Notes: a model not told the origin generated them from the sequence alone. Shown: positions 1 through 8,606, counted from the stretch's first letter. The stretch: 11,366 nt of DNA from Candidatus Omnitrophota bacterium (GCA_026387165.1 JAPLMG010000014.1:1-11366), one strand, 5' to 3'. Numbers and translations: made by a program.

Positions 1-359
1 CGCACCTTATTTGCGGCATCATCCATAACCCTTAACCTGAATCCGTATCCTCCTGCGAAGCCGTAGTTGTGCATGACTTTAGGGTGGACCCCGCCCTTCT
101 CTCTTACATTGCCGAATCCTATCTTTCCGTCCAGGGTGAGCCAGTCAAAAACTCCGTAGGAGAGCGTGTAATAGTTCTGAAAGCTCCTGACGTTTCCGTA
201 AGAATCCGCCAGGTCATGTTTGAAGATCGCATTATTCTGATATCCGGTTATATATTTGTCTTTATACGGTATATTTGTCCCGTCCGTAGGCGCGGCGTAA
301 GTTTTAAAGGAGGATAATAAGAATAAAACTATAGTGGCACAGATAAAATATTTTCGCAC
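1..359 (-). CDS. Exported protein, probable outer-membrane beta-barrel (N-terminal part, runs off left edge)
   Basis: An open frame starts at GTG (357-359), has an in-frame TAA five codons upstream, and continues without a stop to the window edge, giving 119 residues of an incomplete protein. Residues 1-23 form a clear signal peptide: MRK, then a hydrophobic run (ICATIVLFLLSS) and a small-residue end (TYAA), with likely cleavage near Ala22/Ala23. The mature part alternates aromatic and polar residues and is rich in Gly, Tyr and Phe (for example YYTLSYGVFDWLTLDG, KIGFGNV, YGFAGGYGFRLRV), the texture of amphipathic beta-strands and tight turns in outer-membrane barrels. No family can be named from this fragment. 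I see no good Shine-Dalgarno sequence before the GTG; a possible promoter lies so close that the message could be almost leaderless. It follows the giant gene by 73 bases on the same strand. An outer-membrane role is an inference from composition. Confidence 0.72.
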   Translation of the reverse strand, partial: MRKYFICATIVLFLLSSFKTYAAPTDGTNIPYKDKYITGYQNNAIFKHDLADSYGNVRSFQNYYTLSYGVFDWLTLDGKIGFGNVREKGGVHPKVMHNYGFAGGYGFRLRVMDDAANKV

Positions 360-368
360 GATGAAAAC

Positions 369-397
369 ATTTTACTACGAAACCATAGTGATTGCAA
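369..397 (-). promoter_or_regulatory. Possible sigma70-type promoter for the beta-barrel gene
   Basis: On the minus strand TTGCAA (392-397) and TAAAAT (369-374) are separated by 17 bases, matching the -35/-10 consensus at 4 of 6 and 5 of 6 positions. Only nine bases separate the -10 box from the GTG start at 359, so transcription would begin about three bases before the start codon. That fits the missing Shine-Dalgarno sequence but is unusual. The gap is AT-rich, so chance matches are likely. Confidence 0.3.
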
Positions 398-432
398 TAA
401 AGTTCTGGCTTATAGTTCTGCAGGAAACAGGA

Positions 433-3400
433 TCAAGCGGAGGAATCGATGGCCGTCAGCAAGCGGGCCTCCCGCTCATTATTTTGCGTTATCATGATAC
501 GCTCGCTTTTCGGGAGCAGGCTGAATATAAGGAACTCTCCGTTTTTGCCGTCGGCGATGCTTTCGATATTCAGAGACTTCAGATCTATGTTATAATCCCC
601 GAGAATTTTGTAAATATCTTCGCTGGCATAACCTTTTACATATTTAACCAATGAAAACGTTACCACTTCAAAGAGAGGATAATAATAAGCCCTGGCGTCA
701 AATTCCTCTACCTCATTAATTGCTACGGTTTGCATTGCCGGGCCTGACAAGCGTATATCGGCCGCGCCGGGAGTAAAAACAAATACCGCGTTGTGGTCCG
801 CATCGATTAAATCTATTTCCCTTTTCTTAAGCTCATCCGGCAGGTTGTCGAGAGCGGTCGTAATTATGGCGAGATTGGATAAATATTTCGCGAAGTCCTT
901 CCTGCCCTTTAACGCGTCCAGTTTTCGCAGAAGAATAGAAAGCCGCCCATTGTTAAGGCCCTGAAGATTCCGGTCGAATACCAGGGTGAGCTTTTTGCCG
1001 GAAATGAGTATCGATATCGCTGCTTCTATAAGATTGCCGATAAGCGCCTCTTCATCCGAGATGTCGCGCAGGTAGTGTCGAGGCGCGCCGGGCTGTTGAG
1101 CAGTATTTGTATTTATCTCCCGCGAAGGCGGTTCTTCCTGTCTAAGCATTTTCGTGATTGTCGCGTCATGTCTCCCCTTAGCGGTATCCGTTCCGTTGAT
1201 CAGCGCGCTCCTGTCAGCCCTCTCGCGCTCGAGAAGTTCGATGATGCGCATGCTTTTTTCCGTGGTATTATATTTTTCCCGCACATCTGGATATCCCTTT
1301 GTGCCGAGAAATTCCGCATAGCGCATATTTCTCAGGAGATGGAGTTTTTTTTGCGCGATTTCCCGTACAGGCGTTCCGATCCCGCCCGGCCCCTCGTCCC
1401 TGACCTCGGCATTTACTATCTCTCCGATCAGCCGTATTATTTCCCCTGTAATCGGGTTCTTCTGATCGTTGAGGACGGCGTTTACAGCCATCGTATCGGC
1501 ATTATTCTTAAGATATGAACTCTGCAGTAAAAGCCCTTCCCGAAAAATTTTCTCAAGATCACGGGGTTTTATATCCCTGCCGCCGCGGCCGCATATAAGG
1601 TCTCTTGAAATAGTATCCCTGTCCAGGCATATATTGATCTCCTTATAGAGCGGCCCCAGGGTTCCGATCTCCTCAACTCTATCCAGCGTCACCACAACAT
1701 TTTTACCTTTTAACAACCCCCTGATCTTATCGTAAGGGAATGGACAATACGAAAAGATGCAAAGAGAACCGGCCTTGACGCCCTGTCCTCTCATGTTATC
1801 AACGGCTATTTCGGCTGTTTCAGCGGTAGAGGCCATGGAGACTATGATAATATCCGCGTCTTCGAGTTTATATCCTTGAACGCTTGAATATTGCCTGCCG
1901 GAAAAACGCGCGAAGTCATCGCATAACGCATCGAACACAAGAGCGGCGCGCCCCATTTTTACCGCCTGATCCCTCTTATGTTCGGAAAATTTATCAGGCA
2001 TTGATATGGATCCGCGCATAAAATTATCAATTACCAGCGATGAATCGGCCTTATATCCGCCGACAAAACCATCGACTGTTTTGTCATCTAATTTACAAAT
2101 AACCTCCTTGGTGTGGCTCGTAATAAACCCGTCATAAATGACCATGACGGGGACGCGCGTTCTTTCGGTCAGGACCCGGCCGATAATATTGAAATCATAG
2201 ACCTCCTGGGCGTTTCTGGCGAAAAGCTCTATCCATCCCGAATCTGAAACCGCCATAACGTCACCATGGTCGGCATGTATATTTATCGGAGCCGCGATCG
2301 CGCGTGAAGCCACGTTCAATAATACCGCGCTTCCCATGCCTGACAGGTAAGGCAAAACCTCATGCATATATATCAATCCCTGTGAGGAGGTGGCGCTCAT
2401 GGAGAATACGCCGCTTTGAGCCGCGCCTAAAAGAGCGTTGGCGACCGAATGTTCGCTGTCGGCGGGAATGTATACGGTATCGATCTCCCCGCTTTTGACA
2501 AGCTCAGCTACGCCCTCACCGACTTTCGTAGCGGGGGTAATGGGATAGAGCGGGAATACAGCCGGATTAAGCTGCCGCACGGCCTCTATGACCGCTTCGT
2601 TTCCGTCAACGATCTCTTTTTCGATCGCGCTGTCGAATATCTGGCCGGCGGTTTCCGATGCCCGGTTTCCCGGATTATTCCATAACAGGCCGGCCTCTTC
2701 TTCCCTCGTCTCGTTCATGCCGCTTTCAAACATCCGGGCATTTAATTGAACTATTCTTTCGACTCCCGGCTTCGTTTTAAACTGTCTGTAGATCGCACTC
2801 TTAAGCGCCCGCTCAAGATCTGTTTTTTCATAAGTCAATCCGAAATGTTCGAAGCTCTTTATCACCGCGCCCAGCATGGATAGATTTATGAATTTTTTGT
2901 TTATCCGCCTGGCGTCAAGCGTGTAAATTTTTCTTCCGATTATGCTATGTTTTTTTCTGAATTCTTTGGGCGTCATGGATGTATTGACGATGATCACTCC
3001 GTCTTCGCTTAAATTCATTATACAATCAGCTATATTCAGCGTAACGTCGAGAATAACGCTTACGTCGATTTTATCGAGCTGGCTGTGATTGCGAATCTTA
3101 GCCGGGCTGGCCCTGTTGAACGCGGTTACGGGAGCCCCCGCGCGCTCCGGGCCAAACTGAGGAAATGCCATAGGAATGAGCCCCATAGTCCAATATGTCA
3201 GGTCGGCCAATATGTCGGATGCCGTTACAGCCCCCTGCCCTCCTCTGCCGTCCCACCTTATCCCTATCTCGTATGAGCCGAGCGTTGCTGTATTCTTTTT
3301 CGAAATATTATTATTAAATTTCACCTCTCCTGCTTGAACTGTTTCGCGCGGCTCGGATACCGGAACTCCGGCTTTATGGGTCTGTGCTTGCTGCGCAGGC

Positions 3401-6400
3401 ATTGCCGCTAAATATTTCAGCCTCGCGAACTGCTCCCGGATCTGGATCGCGCGCCTCTCTACAAAAAGAGCTCCTTCGGCAGTAAGATCCCCGTCTTTTG
3501 CGAACAGATGAGCGTACCGTTTCTGCATCTTATAATAGCCCGTCAGAGCTTCCTTATGCTTTTCGGCATCATTAAGTATTTCTCCGATATCATAATTAAT
3601 CCCGTAAACACCATTTTTCACTTCATATAACAGCCATTCGCCGGTAGTTACAGCGGCTTTCGCGACTTTTACCGAATCGGACGAATCGTAACCGTGGCCT
3701 GTCGGGCATGATGAGTATACAATTATTACAGACGGGCCTTTATGAGCAGCGGCCTCCTTGACCTTTTTTTCAAGATCCGGAAGGTTCGAAATCGACGCAT
3801 ATGCCACATAGGCGTTTTTACCGTGAGCGGCGATTATCTCGACCAGGTCCTTGCGGCCTTCGAGTTTACCCGAAGTATCCGTCGTAGTTGTCGTCATCGC
3901 CCCTTCGGGTGTAGCGCTCGAGCGCTGCCCGCCCGTATTGCCGTACATGCTGTTGTCGTGCACTATTACCAGTCCCCTGCCGCCTCTTTCAATCCACCCC
4001 GATAAAGTCGCTAACCCGATATCGTATGCGGCGCCGTCTCCCAGATGCGTGACAACATAATTATTGTCGTCGGGCTGTAATTTCCCGGTTTTTTTAAGGT
4101 ATTTTAAAGAAGCTTCTATGCCTGAAGCTACGGCCGGTCCTCCGGCAAAATTGGTCGCTATGTACGGTACTTTTGTTGCGGGCTGAGTTATGTCCAGGCC
4201 CAGACAAACATAGTGGCAGGATGCTACATCAACGTTGATCGGCCTTATCCCCAGCATCCTTAGCGTGCGGAATACCGTATTCGTAATGATCATCTCACCG
4301 CACCCCTGGCACGCGCGATTACCCGGAGTAAGAAATTCCGCGGGATCTTTTACATTTGCCGGCAGGAATGCGTCTAAAATAATGTCCAGCATCGGTTCAT
4401 ATGTTTTCCGGCCCGGGTAAAATACACCCATATTTAACCTGTTGAGAAAGGCCCTCTGGAGCTCTACGCTCATTTTGTCCGGGTCGCCTGTAATTAAAAT
4501 TTCTATCTCGTCCTTATTTTGGACGATTTCCGATATCACGTCGTCCGTAGTTTTGCCTTCTCCGGCAATATTCGCGACCTTGTATCCCGCCTTCCTGATC
4601 TTTTGCGCAAGCTCGCGGTCGCTTTCCCTGGAGATGTAGATGGCGACGGTCTTTCTTCGCATTGCGATCATGGATGTTGCGCCATCGTCGGATTTGGCGA
4701 ATGTAAACAGAAGGCTATCCGGGCCCGTTTCTATTTCTACCTGGCGGATCTCATCATCCTCGTATATCACGCGCCCCTTTTCTTCAACAGGATCCTTGCA
4801 TGCGGCGGCAAGATCCTGCGTCACTTCAATGCGCTTTCCTGCCGTTACCGGAAACAGGAATGGCCTTGCGGGTAAAAGCGGCGTTTTATCGGTAAGTGAA
4901 ATAGCGTGCAGCGGGCACTCGTTAACGCACAATCCGCAGCCTTTGCAGTAGTCCGGATTTACTCCGACTATTACGGGTTTTGCGCTTTCGCTCTGCCGTA
5001 TCATTATACTGTTATCCGGGCAAATCCTTACGCACCTCAGGCAGCTTATACATTTGCCGTCGATATGCGCTATATTTTGCGTTAGATTGCTTGTCCTGTT
5101 CAACCTGCTTGCCGGGTGATCATCAGGGTTAACGCTTAAGAGGTCGGGCGGTATATCCTCGTATGAATAAGGCCTGTCCGTATTCGCCAACGCTGTTTTA
5201 GTCAAATATCCCATTAACGCGCGGCCGAATTCTTTTGCAGCCTTTTCATTACCGCCGACGCCTATTAATTTTTGTTCGTGCGCCGAGCGCACCGCAAGAC
5301 CGACCGTTATGCCGTCTTTCTGCGCTACTATGTATTCGGAATTGCGCTCATCGCCAAGCCGCTTCGCTTTCTCATCGCCTGATAACCTCTCGTACATTAC
5401 GCGCGCGGATGCCGGGCCTAAAATCTGCTCGGTGTACCCATCGCCGAGATGTACAGTGTCCAATACATCAAATTCGCCATCGGCTGCAGACGCAGCCGCG
5501 GATTCAGAAGTAATCATCCCTTGCCGCTCGACTTTGCGGCTATGAAGCGTTATGAGTATGCTGTTTATTTTTGTTATTGCATGGTCGGTACGCGAAATGA
5601 GCACAAAAGGCACAGTCTCTTTGCCGGTCACTATAACTGCCATACCCGGTTCAGTGGATCCGGATAATATCTTATAAAGGGCATTGGCGCCATTGATAGC
5701 GTCCTTGCCGACGAATACCAGGACGTCCGCCCGGCCGGCAACCTGGTCTTTCTCAAGGTTAACGCCTTTCCCTTTTGCGCATTCCATTGAGAGGGCGCAA
5801 TCCACGGAAAGCGGCCCGCTTACCTTTATATTGTCCGGCCATGGGAGATCCGCTATCTCTCGCGCGAGCCTTGTCGAGGATATGGCTGCTGAAATTTTTT
5901 CCACAGCGGTGATCAGCGCCACCCGTACCGTTTTGCGGCCGCATTCCTGCGCTGTCTTAACGGCGTTCCTGATCTCTTCTATTATCTCCTGCCTATTACT
6001 ATCGTCGGTCCTTGTATTGATCCCCGGGTCTGTTACAAAAATAAGCCTGCCGTTATAAATTTCCGGCGGCAATTGCACGAGAGCGATCGAGCTGACGAAT
6101 CCATACCTGCCATGGGCCTTCGTCAGAATGGAACGTATTATTATCTTACTGTCAACCAGGCCCTTAATTATGATACCGGCCTTCCCTTCGGATACCAGAT
6201 CAACGGTACGGTCTGAGATGGCGGTGTTGTATTTTTCCATTGCTAAACTATCCATCTCCTTGGGCCTGGGCATCTCTTCGATCCGGAAATTCATCGCGCG
6301 GATGCTCTCTTCATCGATATCCGGGAGCTCTTTAAACAAGTCGAGCATCTTACGCTTATCTCCTACGAGAATGGCGCCTCCGATGTAGTTATTCTTCCTG

Positions 6401-8514
6401 GCGTATAGAAGCACGCGTAAAGAGTCTTTATCGGGATTGCCTATAGTTATTATTGCCGAACCGTCTGTCCGGGTGTATTTTGCTATATCGCTTACATTTT
6501 CAATAAACGGCACATCCCCTTTAGGAGCAAGCACTCTGAGATCTTCTTCTGTGTAACTTTTCTCCGGTGATGCGCCTTTCGCAGGCTTAGGTGTTTCGGG
6601 TGCCCGCTTTGCCTGCTCTGCACTTTTTGGGAAGATCGGCAGCTGATATGGCGGCTGAGGTTCGTAATCGTTCGACCCTATTTCACCTTTTAAATAAGCG
6701 CCTGTCCTCTCAATCATCGCCCATTGCTCGAGCGATCCGGGATATTTATAAATAGGGGTATCGCGCCCCAGATATTCTGTTATATATCCGGCCAATAGAC
6801 CGGATTTGGATCCGCCGCCGGTTAATAGAAACGCATCGACTCCGTCCTCTGTAAAATTCGCTGTCATGCCTTTCATTGCTTTGGCTATCTGAAGCGCCAT
6901 TCCGCGCAGGGCAAGATCGGCTACTTCCGCCTTAAATAAAGTTTCCAGATCATCCTGAGAAATATCAATGTTTCTCAAAGAGAGTTTTTTTGTTAAATCG
7001 TTTACGCATGCAGGAAATAATTTCTCAAACCTTTCTGCGCTTGCATTAGTGAGATCCTTTATAATGCTTTTATCAATTTCAAAATTACCTCCCGGCCGCC
7101 TCTCCAAATCCGATTTTATACCACGGCCTTCAGTTATAAGCTCTTCCAATTTTTCGATCCTATTAGTGCCTGTATATGAGAGAAGCCCGGCTTTTTTAGT
7201 AAATTCTCTTAGAAGTTCACCCAGCGGTTTGTCGCTGCGATCGTATATCCACCTTATCAGCTCGCCCGCCTGGGGGATGCCTCTTTCAGAGCTGAACGGA
7301 GATTCTCCCAATAGGGCGTTATTCACATCCACGGCTTTTATATCTCCGGATCCGGTCTCATATATTGCCGCCGCCACAGAAATACCCCCGCCTATATGGC
7401 ACGCCGCTATATTTAAATGTTCGGGCTTGATGTTCCGGCTCTTTCCAAGAAGCTGTCCGGCCAAAACTCTTATAACCGCGTGAATATTAAGAGCGTGATA
7501 AAGCCCGCGCCTCTCGAATCCCCTTATACCTCCGAGGGATGCCTCATCCGACAGATTGTAGGTTACGACTGGATCTAAAACGAACGCGGGGATATTCTCT
7601 TTTTCCGCTATTATGCCGGATATGATGGCGCCCATGTTCGAAACATGATCGAGGTCGGCATTAAGAAGGTCCGCGAGCATCTTTTTATCCGATACCCACT
7701 TATCCCCCACCCGGTGATTAACGCGTATGAGCCCGCCTTTATTGGGAAGCATGATCCCGCCTCTGCCGCAGACTGCCGCGAGGGCTTGAATAGGAATATT
7801 GTTTTCCGAGAGATATTTTATGATCGTCTCCGCCATCAGGGCCGATCTTTGCTCGAGATCAAGATCTGCGCTCGGATATGTTACTTTTATATCTTCTGTC
7901 TCGTATATCCGCAGCGCGCCGTCGATGACCTGCCCGATCGCGATCTTTGTGGAGGTCGAACCCGGATTCACCCCAAGTATAAAACTCCGGCCGGGGCGGG
8001 TTTTGTCGAATTTTTCGATGGAAGGTACCGTAGGGGGCGCAAAATTTATATTTTTTACTCCGATGCCTAAATCCCGTACTGCTTCAACCTCTTCTATCTT
8101 AATCTCTTTATCCGCAGGATTTATGCTTGCCTTATAATATCGCATCGATCCCGCGGCATTGATAACACAGTCGACCAGAATAAGCCCTGACTCACGGTCA
8201 TGGAGACGCCCGCTAAAGTCCATTTCAACTTCGACGTCGCCAAATTCTTCCACGTGCACCGTTTTAAGAAGACGGCGTCTGAAGTCCCGCGGGCTCATGA
8301 TCCAGTTACGGGCCGCGAATATCTCATAAATGGCGCATTTTAGATCGGTATGCAGCGCGTTCTTATTGATCGACTGAAATACTGTTGGAACCTGGAGGCT
8401 GTGTAGATTGAACCGCGTTGTTTGTATGCCAGGATCTGCAAGAAGGACGTTTTGGAATAAAAATGCTATTGACAGGATAAATACGACAAGCCTAACTCTA
8501 CGATTTTTTTTCAC
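433..8514 (-). CDS. Giant fusion: butyrate kinase - phosphate butyryltransferase - 2-oxoacid:ferredoxin oxidoreductase (delta, beta, gamma, alpha)
   Basis: A single 2693-residue frame. Module order: signal-peptide-like segment 1-26; unassigned N-region 27-175; butyrate kinase ~177-611 (NPGSTSTK at 183, GGGIS at 375, TGGG at 565); phosphate butyryl/acetyltransferase ~655-992; unassigned ~1010-1140; ferredoxin ~1143-1208 with eight Cys (1155, 1158, 1161, 1165, 1190, 1193, 1196, 1200) in two CxxCxxCxxxCP motifs; a short unassigned Rossmann-like stretch ~1285-1375; TPP-binding beta part ~1375-1655 (GDG 1492-1494, Asn1521, probable cluster Cys1402, 1405, 1433, 1603); gamma part ~1746-1925 (GRGGQGAVTAS); alpha part ~1963-2345 (YPITPAT, SQGLIYMHE); unassigned C-domain ~2480-2693. 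Inferred chemistry: 2-oxoacid + CoA + oxidised ferredoxin to acyl-CoA + CO2; acyl-CoA + Pi to acyl-phosphate; acyl-phosphate + ADP to acid + ATP. The GTG start has AGGA ten bases upstream, and no ATG/GTG/TTG start lies between residue 124 and the kinase motif. It ends with TGA. Substrate (pyruvate or branched-chain) cannot be told. Confidence 0.93.
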   Translation of the reverse strand: MKKNRRVRLVVFILSIAFLFQNVLLADPGIQTTRFNLHSLQVPTVFQSINKNALHTDLKCAIYEIFAARNWIMSPRDFRRRLLKTVHVEEFGDVEVEMDFSGRLHDRESGLILVDCVINAAGSMRYYKASINPADKEIKIEEVEAVRDLGIGVKNINFAPPTVPSIEKFDKTRPGRSFILGVNPGSTSTKIAIGQVIDGALRIYETEDIKVTYPSADLDLEQRSALMAETIIKYLSENNIPIQALAAVCGRGGIMLPNKGGLIRVNHRVGDKWVSDKKMLADLLNADLDHVSNMGAIISGIIAEKENIPAFVLDPVVTYNLSDEASLGGIRGFERRGLYHALNIHAVIRVLAGQLLGKSRNIKPEHLNIAACHIGGGISVAAAIYETGSGDIKAVDVNNALLGESPFSSERGIPQAGELIRWIYDRSDKPLGELLREFTKKAGLLSYTGTNRIEKLEELITEGRGIKSDLERRPGGNFEIDKSIIKDLTNASAERFEKLFPACVNDLTKKLSLRNIDISQDDLETLFKAEVADLALRGMALQIAKAMKGMTANFTEDGVDAFLLTGGGSKSGLLAGYITEYLGRDTPIYKYPGSLEQWAMIERTGAYLKGEIGSNDYEPQPPYQLPIFPKSAEQAKRAPETPKPAKGASPEKSYTEEDLRVLAPKGDVPFIENVSDIAKYTRTDGSAIITIGNPDKDSLRVLLYARKNNYIGGAILVGDKRKMLDLFKELPDIDEESIRAMNFRIEEMPRPKEMDSLAMEKYNTAISDRTVDLVSEGKAGIIIKGLVDSKIIIRSILTKAHGRYGFVSSIALVQLPPEIYNGRLIFVTDPGINTRTDDSNRQEIIEEIRNAVKTAQECGRKTVRVALITAVEKISAAISSTRLAREIADLPWPDNIKVSGPLSVDCALSMECAKGKGVNLEKDQVAGRADVLVFVGKDAINGANALYKILSGSTEPGMAVIVTGKETVPFVLISRTDHAITKINSILITLHSRKVERQGMITSESAAASAADGEFDVLDTVHLGDGYTEQILGPASARVMYERLSGDEKAKRLGDERNSEYIVAQKDGITVGLAVRSAHEQKLIGVGGNEKAAKEFGRALMGYLTKTALANTDRPYSYEDIPPDLLSVNPDDHPASRLNRTSNLTQNIAHIDGKCISCLRCVRICPDNSIMIRQSESAKPVIVGVNPDYCKGCGLCVNECPLHAISLTDKTPLLPARPFLFPVTAGKRIEVTQDLAAACKDPVEEKGRVIYEDDEIRQVEIETGPDSLLFTFAKSDDGATSMIAMRRKTVAIYISRESDRELAQKIRKAGYKVANIAGEGKTTDDVISEIVQNKDEIEILITGDPDKMSVELQRAFLNRLNMGVFYPGRKTYEPMLDIILDAFLPANVKDPAEFLTPGNRACQGCGEMIITNTVFRTLRMLGIRPINVDVASCHYVCLGLDITQPATKVPYIATNFAGGPAVASGIEASLKYLKKTGKLQPDDNNYVVTHLGDGAAYDIGLATLSGWIERGGRGLVIVHDNSMYGNTGGQRSSATPEGAMTTTTTDTSGKLEGRKDLVEIIAAHGKNAYVAYASISNLPDLEKKVKEAAAHKGPSVIIVYSSCPTGHGYDSSDSVKVAKAAVTTGEWLLYEVKNGVYGINYDIGEILNDAEKHKEALTGYYKMQKRYAHLFAKDGDLTAEGALFVERRAIQIREQFARLKYLAAMPAQQAQTHKAGVPVSEPRETVQAGEVKFNNNISKKNTATLGSYEIGIRWDGRGGQGAVTASDILADLTYWTMGLIPMAFPQFGPERAGAPVTAFNRASPAKIRNHSQLDKIDVSVILDVTLNIADCIMNLSEDGVIIVNTSMTPKEFRKKHSIIGRKIYTLDARRINKKFINLSMLGAVIKSFEHFGLTYEKTDLERALKSAIYRQFKTKPGVERIVQLNARMFESGMNETREEEAGLLWNNPGNRASETAGQIFDSAIEKEIVDGNEAVIEAVRQLNPAVFPLYPITPATKVGEGVAELVKSGEIDTVYIPADSEHSVANALLGAAQSGVFSMSATSSQGLIYMHEVLPYLSGMGSAVLLNVASRAIAAPINIHADHGDVMAVSDSGWIELFARNAQEVYDFNIIGRVLTERTRVPVMVIYDGFITSHTKEVICKLDDKTVDGFVGGYKADSSLVIDNFMRGSISMPDKFSEHKRDQAVKMGRAALVFDALCDDFARFSGRQYSSVQGYKLEDADIIIVSMASTAETAEIAVDNMRGQGVKAGSLCIFSYCPFPYDKIRGLLKGKNVVVTLDRVEEIGTLGPLYKEINICLDRDTISRDLICGRGGRDIKPRDLEKIFREGLLLQSSYLKNNADTMAVNAVLNDQKNPITGEIIRLIGEIVNAEVRDEGPGGIGTPVREIAQKKLHLLRNMRYAEFLGTKGYPDVREKYNTTEKSMRIIELLERERADRSALINGTDTAKGRHDATITKMLRQEEPPSREINTNTAQQPGAPRHYLRDISDEEALIGNLIEAAISILISGKKLTLVFDRNLQGLNNGRLSILLRKLDALKGRKDFAKYLSNLAIITTALDNLPDELKKREIDLIDADHNAVFVFTPGAADIRLSGPAMQTVAINEVEEFDARAYYYPLFEVVTFSLVKYVKGYASEDIYKILGDYNIDLKSLNIESIADGKNGEFLIFSLLPKSERIMITQNNEREARLLTAIDSSA

Positions 8515-8524
8515 AATACTTATT

Positions 8525-8528
8525 TCCT
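8525..8528 (-). promoter_or_regulatory. Shine-Dalgarno site supporting the GTG start of the giant gene
   Basis: AGGA on the minus strand lies ten bases before the GTG at 8512-8514. It supports starting the protein at the signal-peptide-like sequence rather than at an internal Met such as residue 73, 98 or 124. The match is short and the spacing is at the long end. Confidence 0.45.
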
Positions 8529-8544
8529 ATTAGTAAAAATTAAT

Positions 8545-8569
8545 AAAAAAACGCAACCCTTTCGGATTG
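8545..8569 (-). terminator. Terminator-like hairpin in the leader of the giant gene
   Basis: On the minus strand CAATCC (8564-8569) and GGGTTG (8554-8559) pair over six base pairs, including one G-U, around a GAAA tetraloop, and are followed by CG and seven T residues (8545-8551). The same pairing has a C-A mismatch if read on the plus strand, so the minus strand is favoured. It lies between the candidate promoter and the GTG start, so it could be a leader attenuator. It could also simply end read-through from carAB. The stem is short, so strength is uncertain. Confidence 0.45.
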
Positions 8570-8606
8570 ACAAGCCTTTCTTACTTTTGGTATCCAGTTT
8601 TCGTAT

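Noticed and set aside
69..317. Plus-strand 82-residue open frame near the left edge.
   Set aside because: The opposite strand encodes a signal peptide and a coherent barrel-like protein over the same bases; the plus-strand product has no recognisable features.
3880..3915. GTCGTCATCGCCCCTTCGGG resembles the repeat seen in carB.
   Set aside because: It lies in the conserved TPP-module sequence RSSATPEGAMTTTT, and the codons are explained by the protein.
6968..7483. Plus-strand 171-residue open frame and other long plus-strand frames within 433-8514.
   Set aside because: They are antisense to strongly conserved enzyme motifs and show no family signature or ribosome site.
433..8514. Recoding of TGA as a sense codon in this organism.
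   Set aside because: The giant frame of 2693 codons has no internal TGA, uses TGG for Trp and ends with TGA; the missing residue in carB is Arg, not Trp or Gly.
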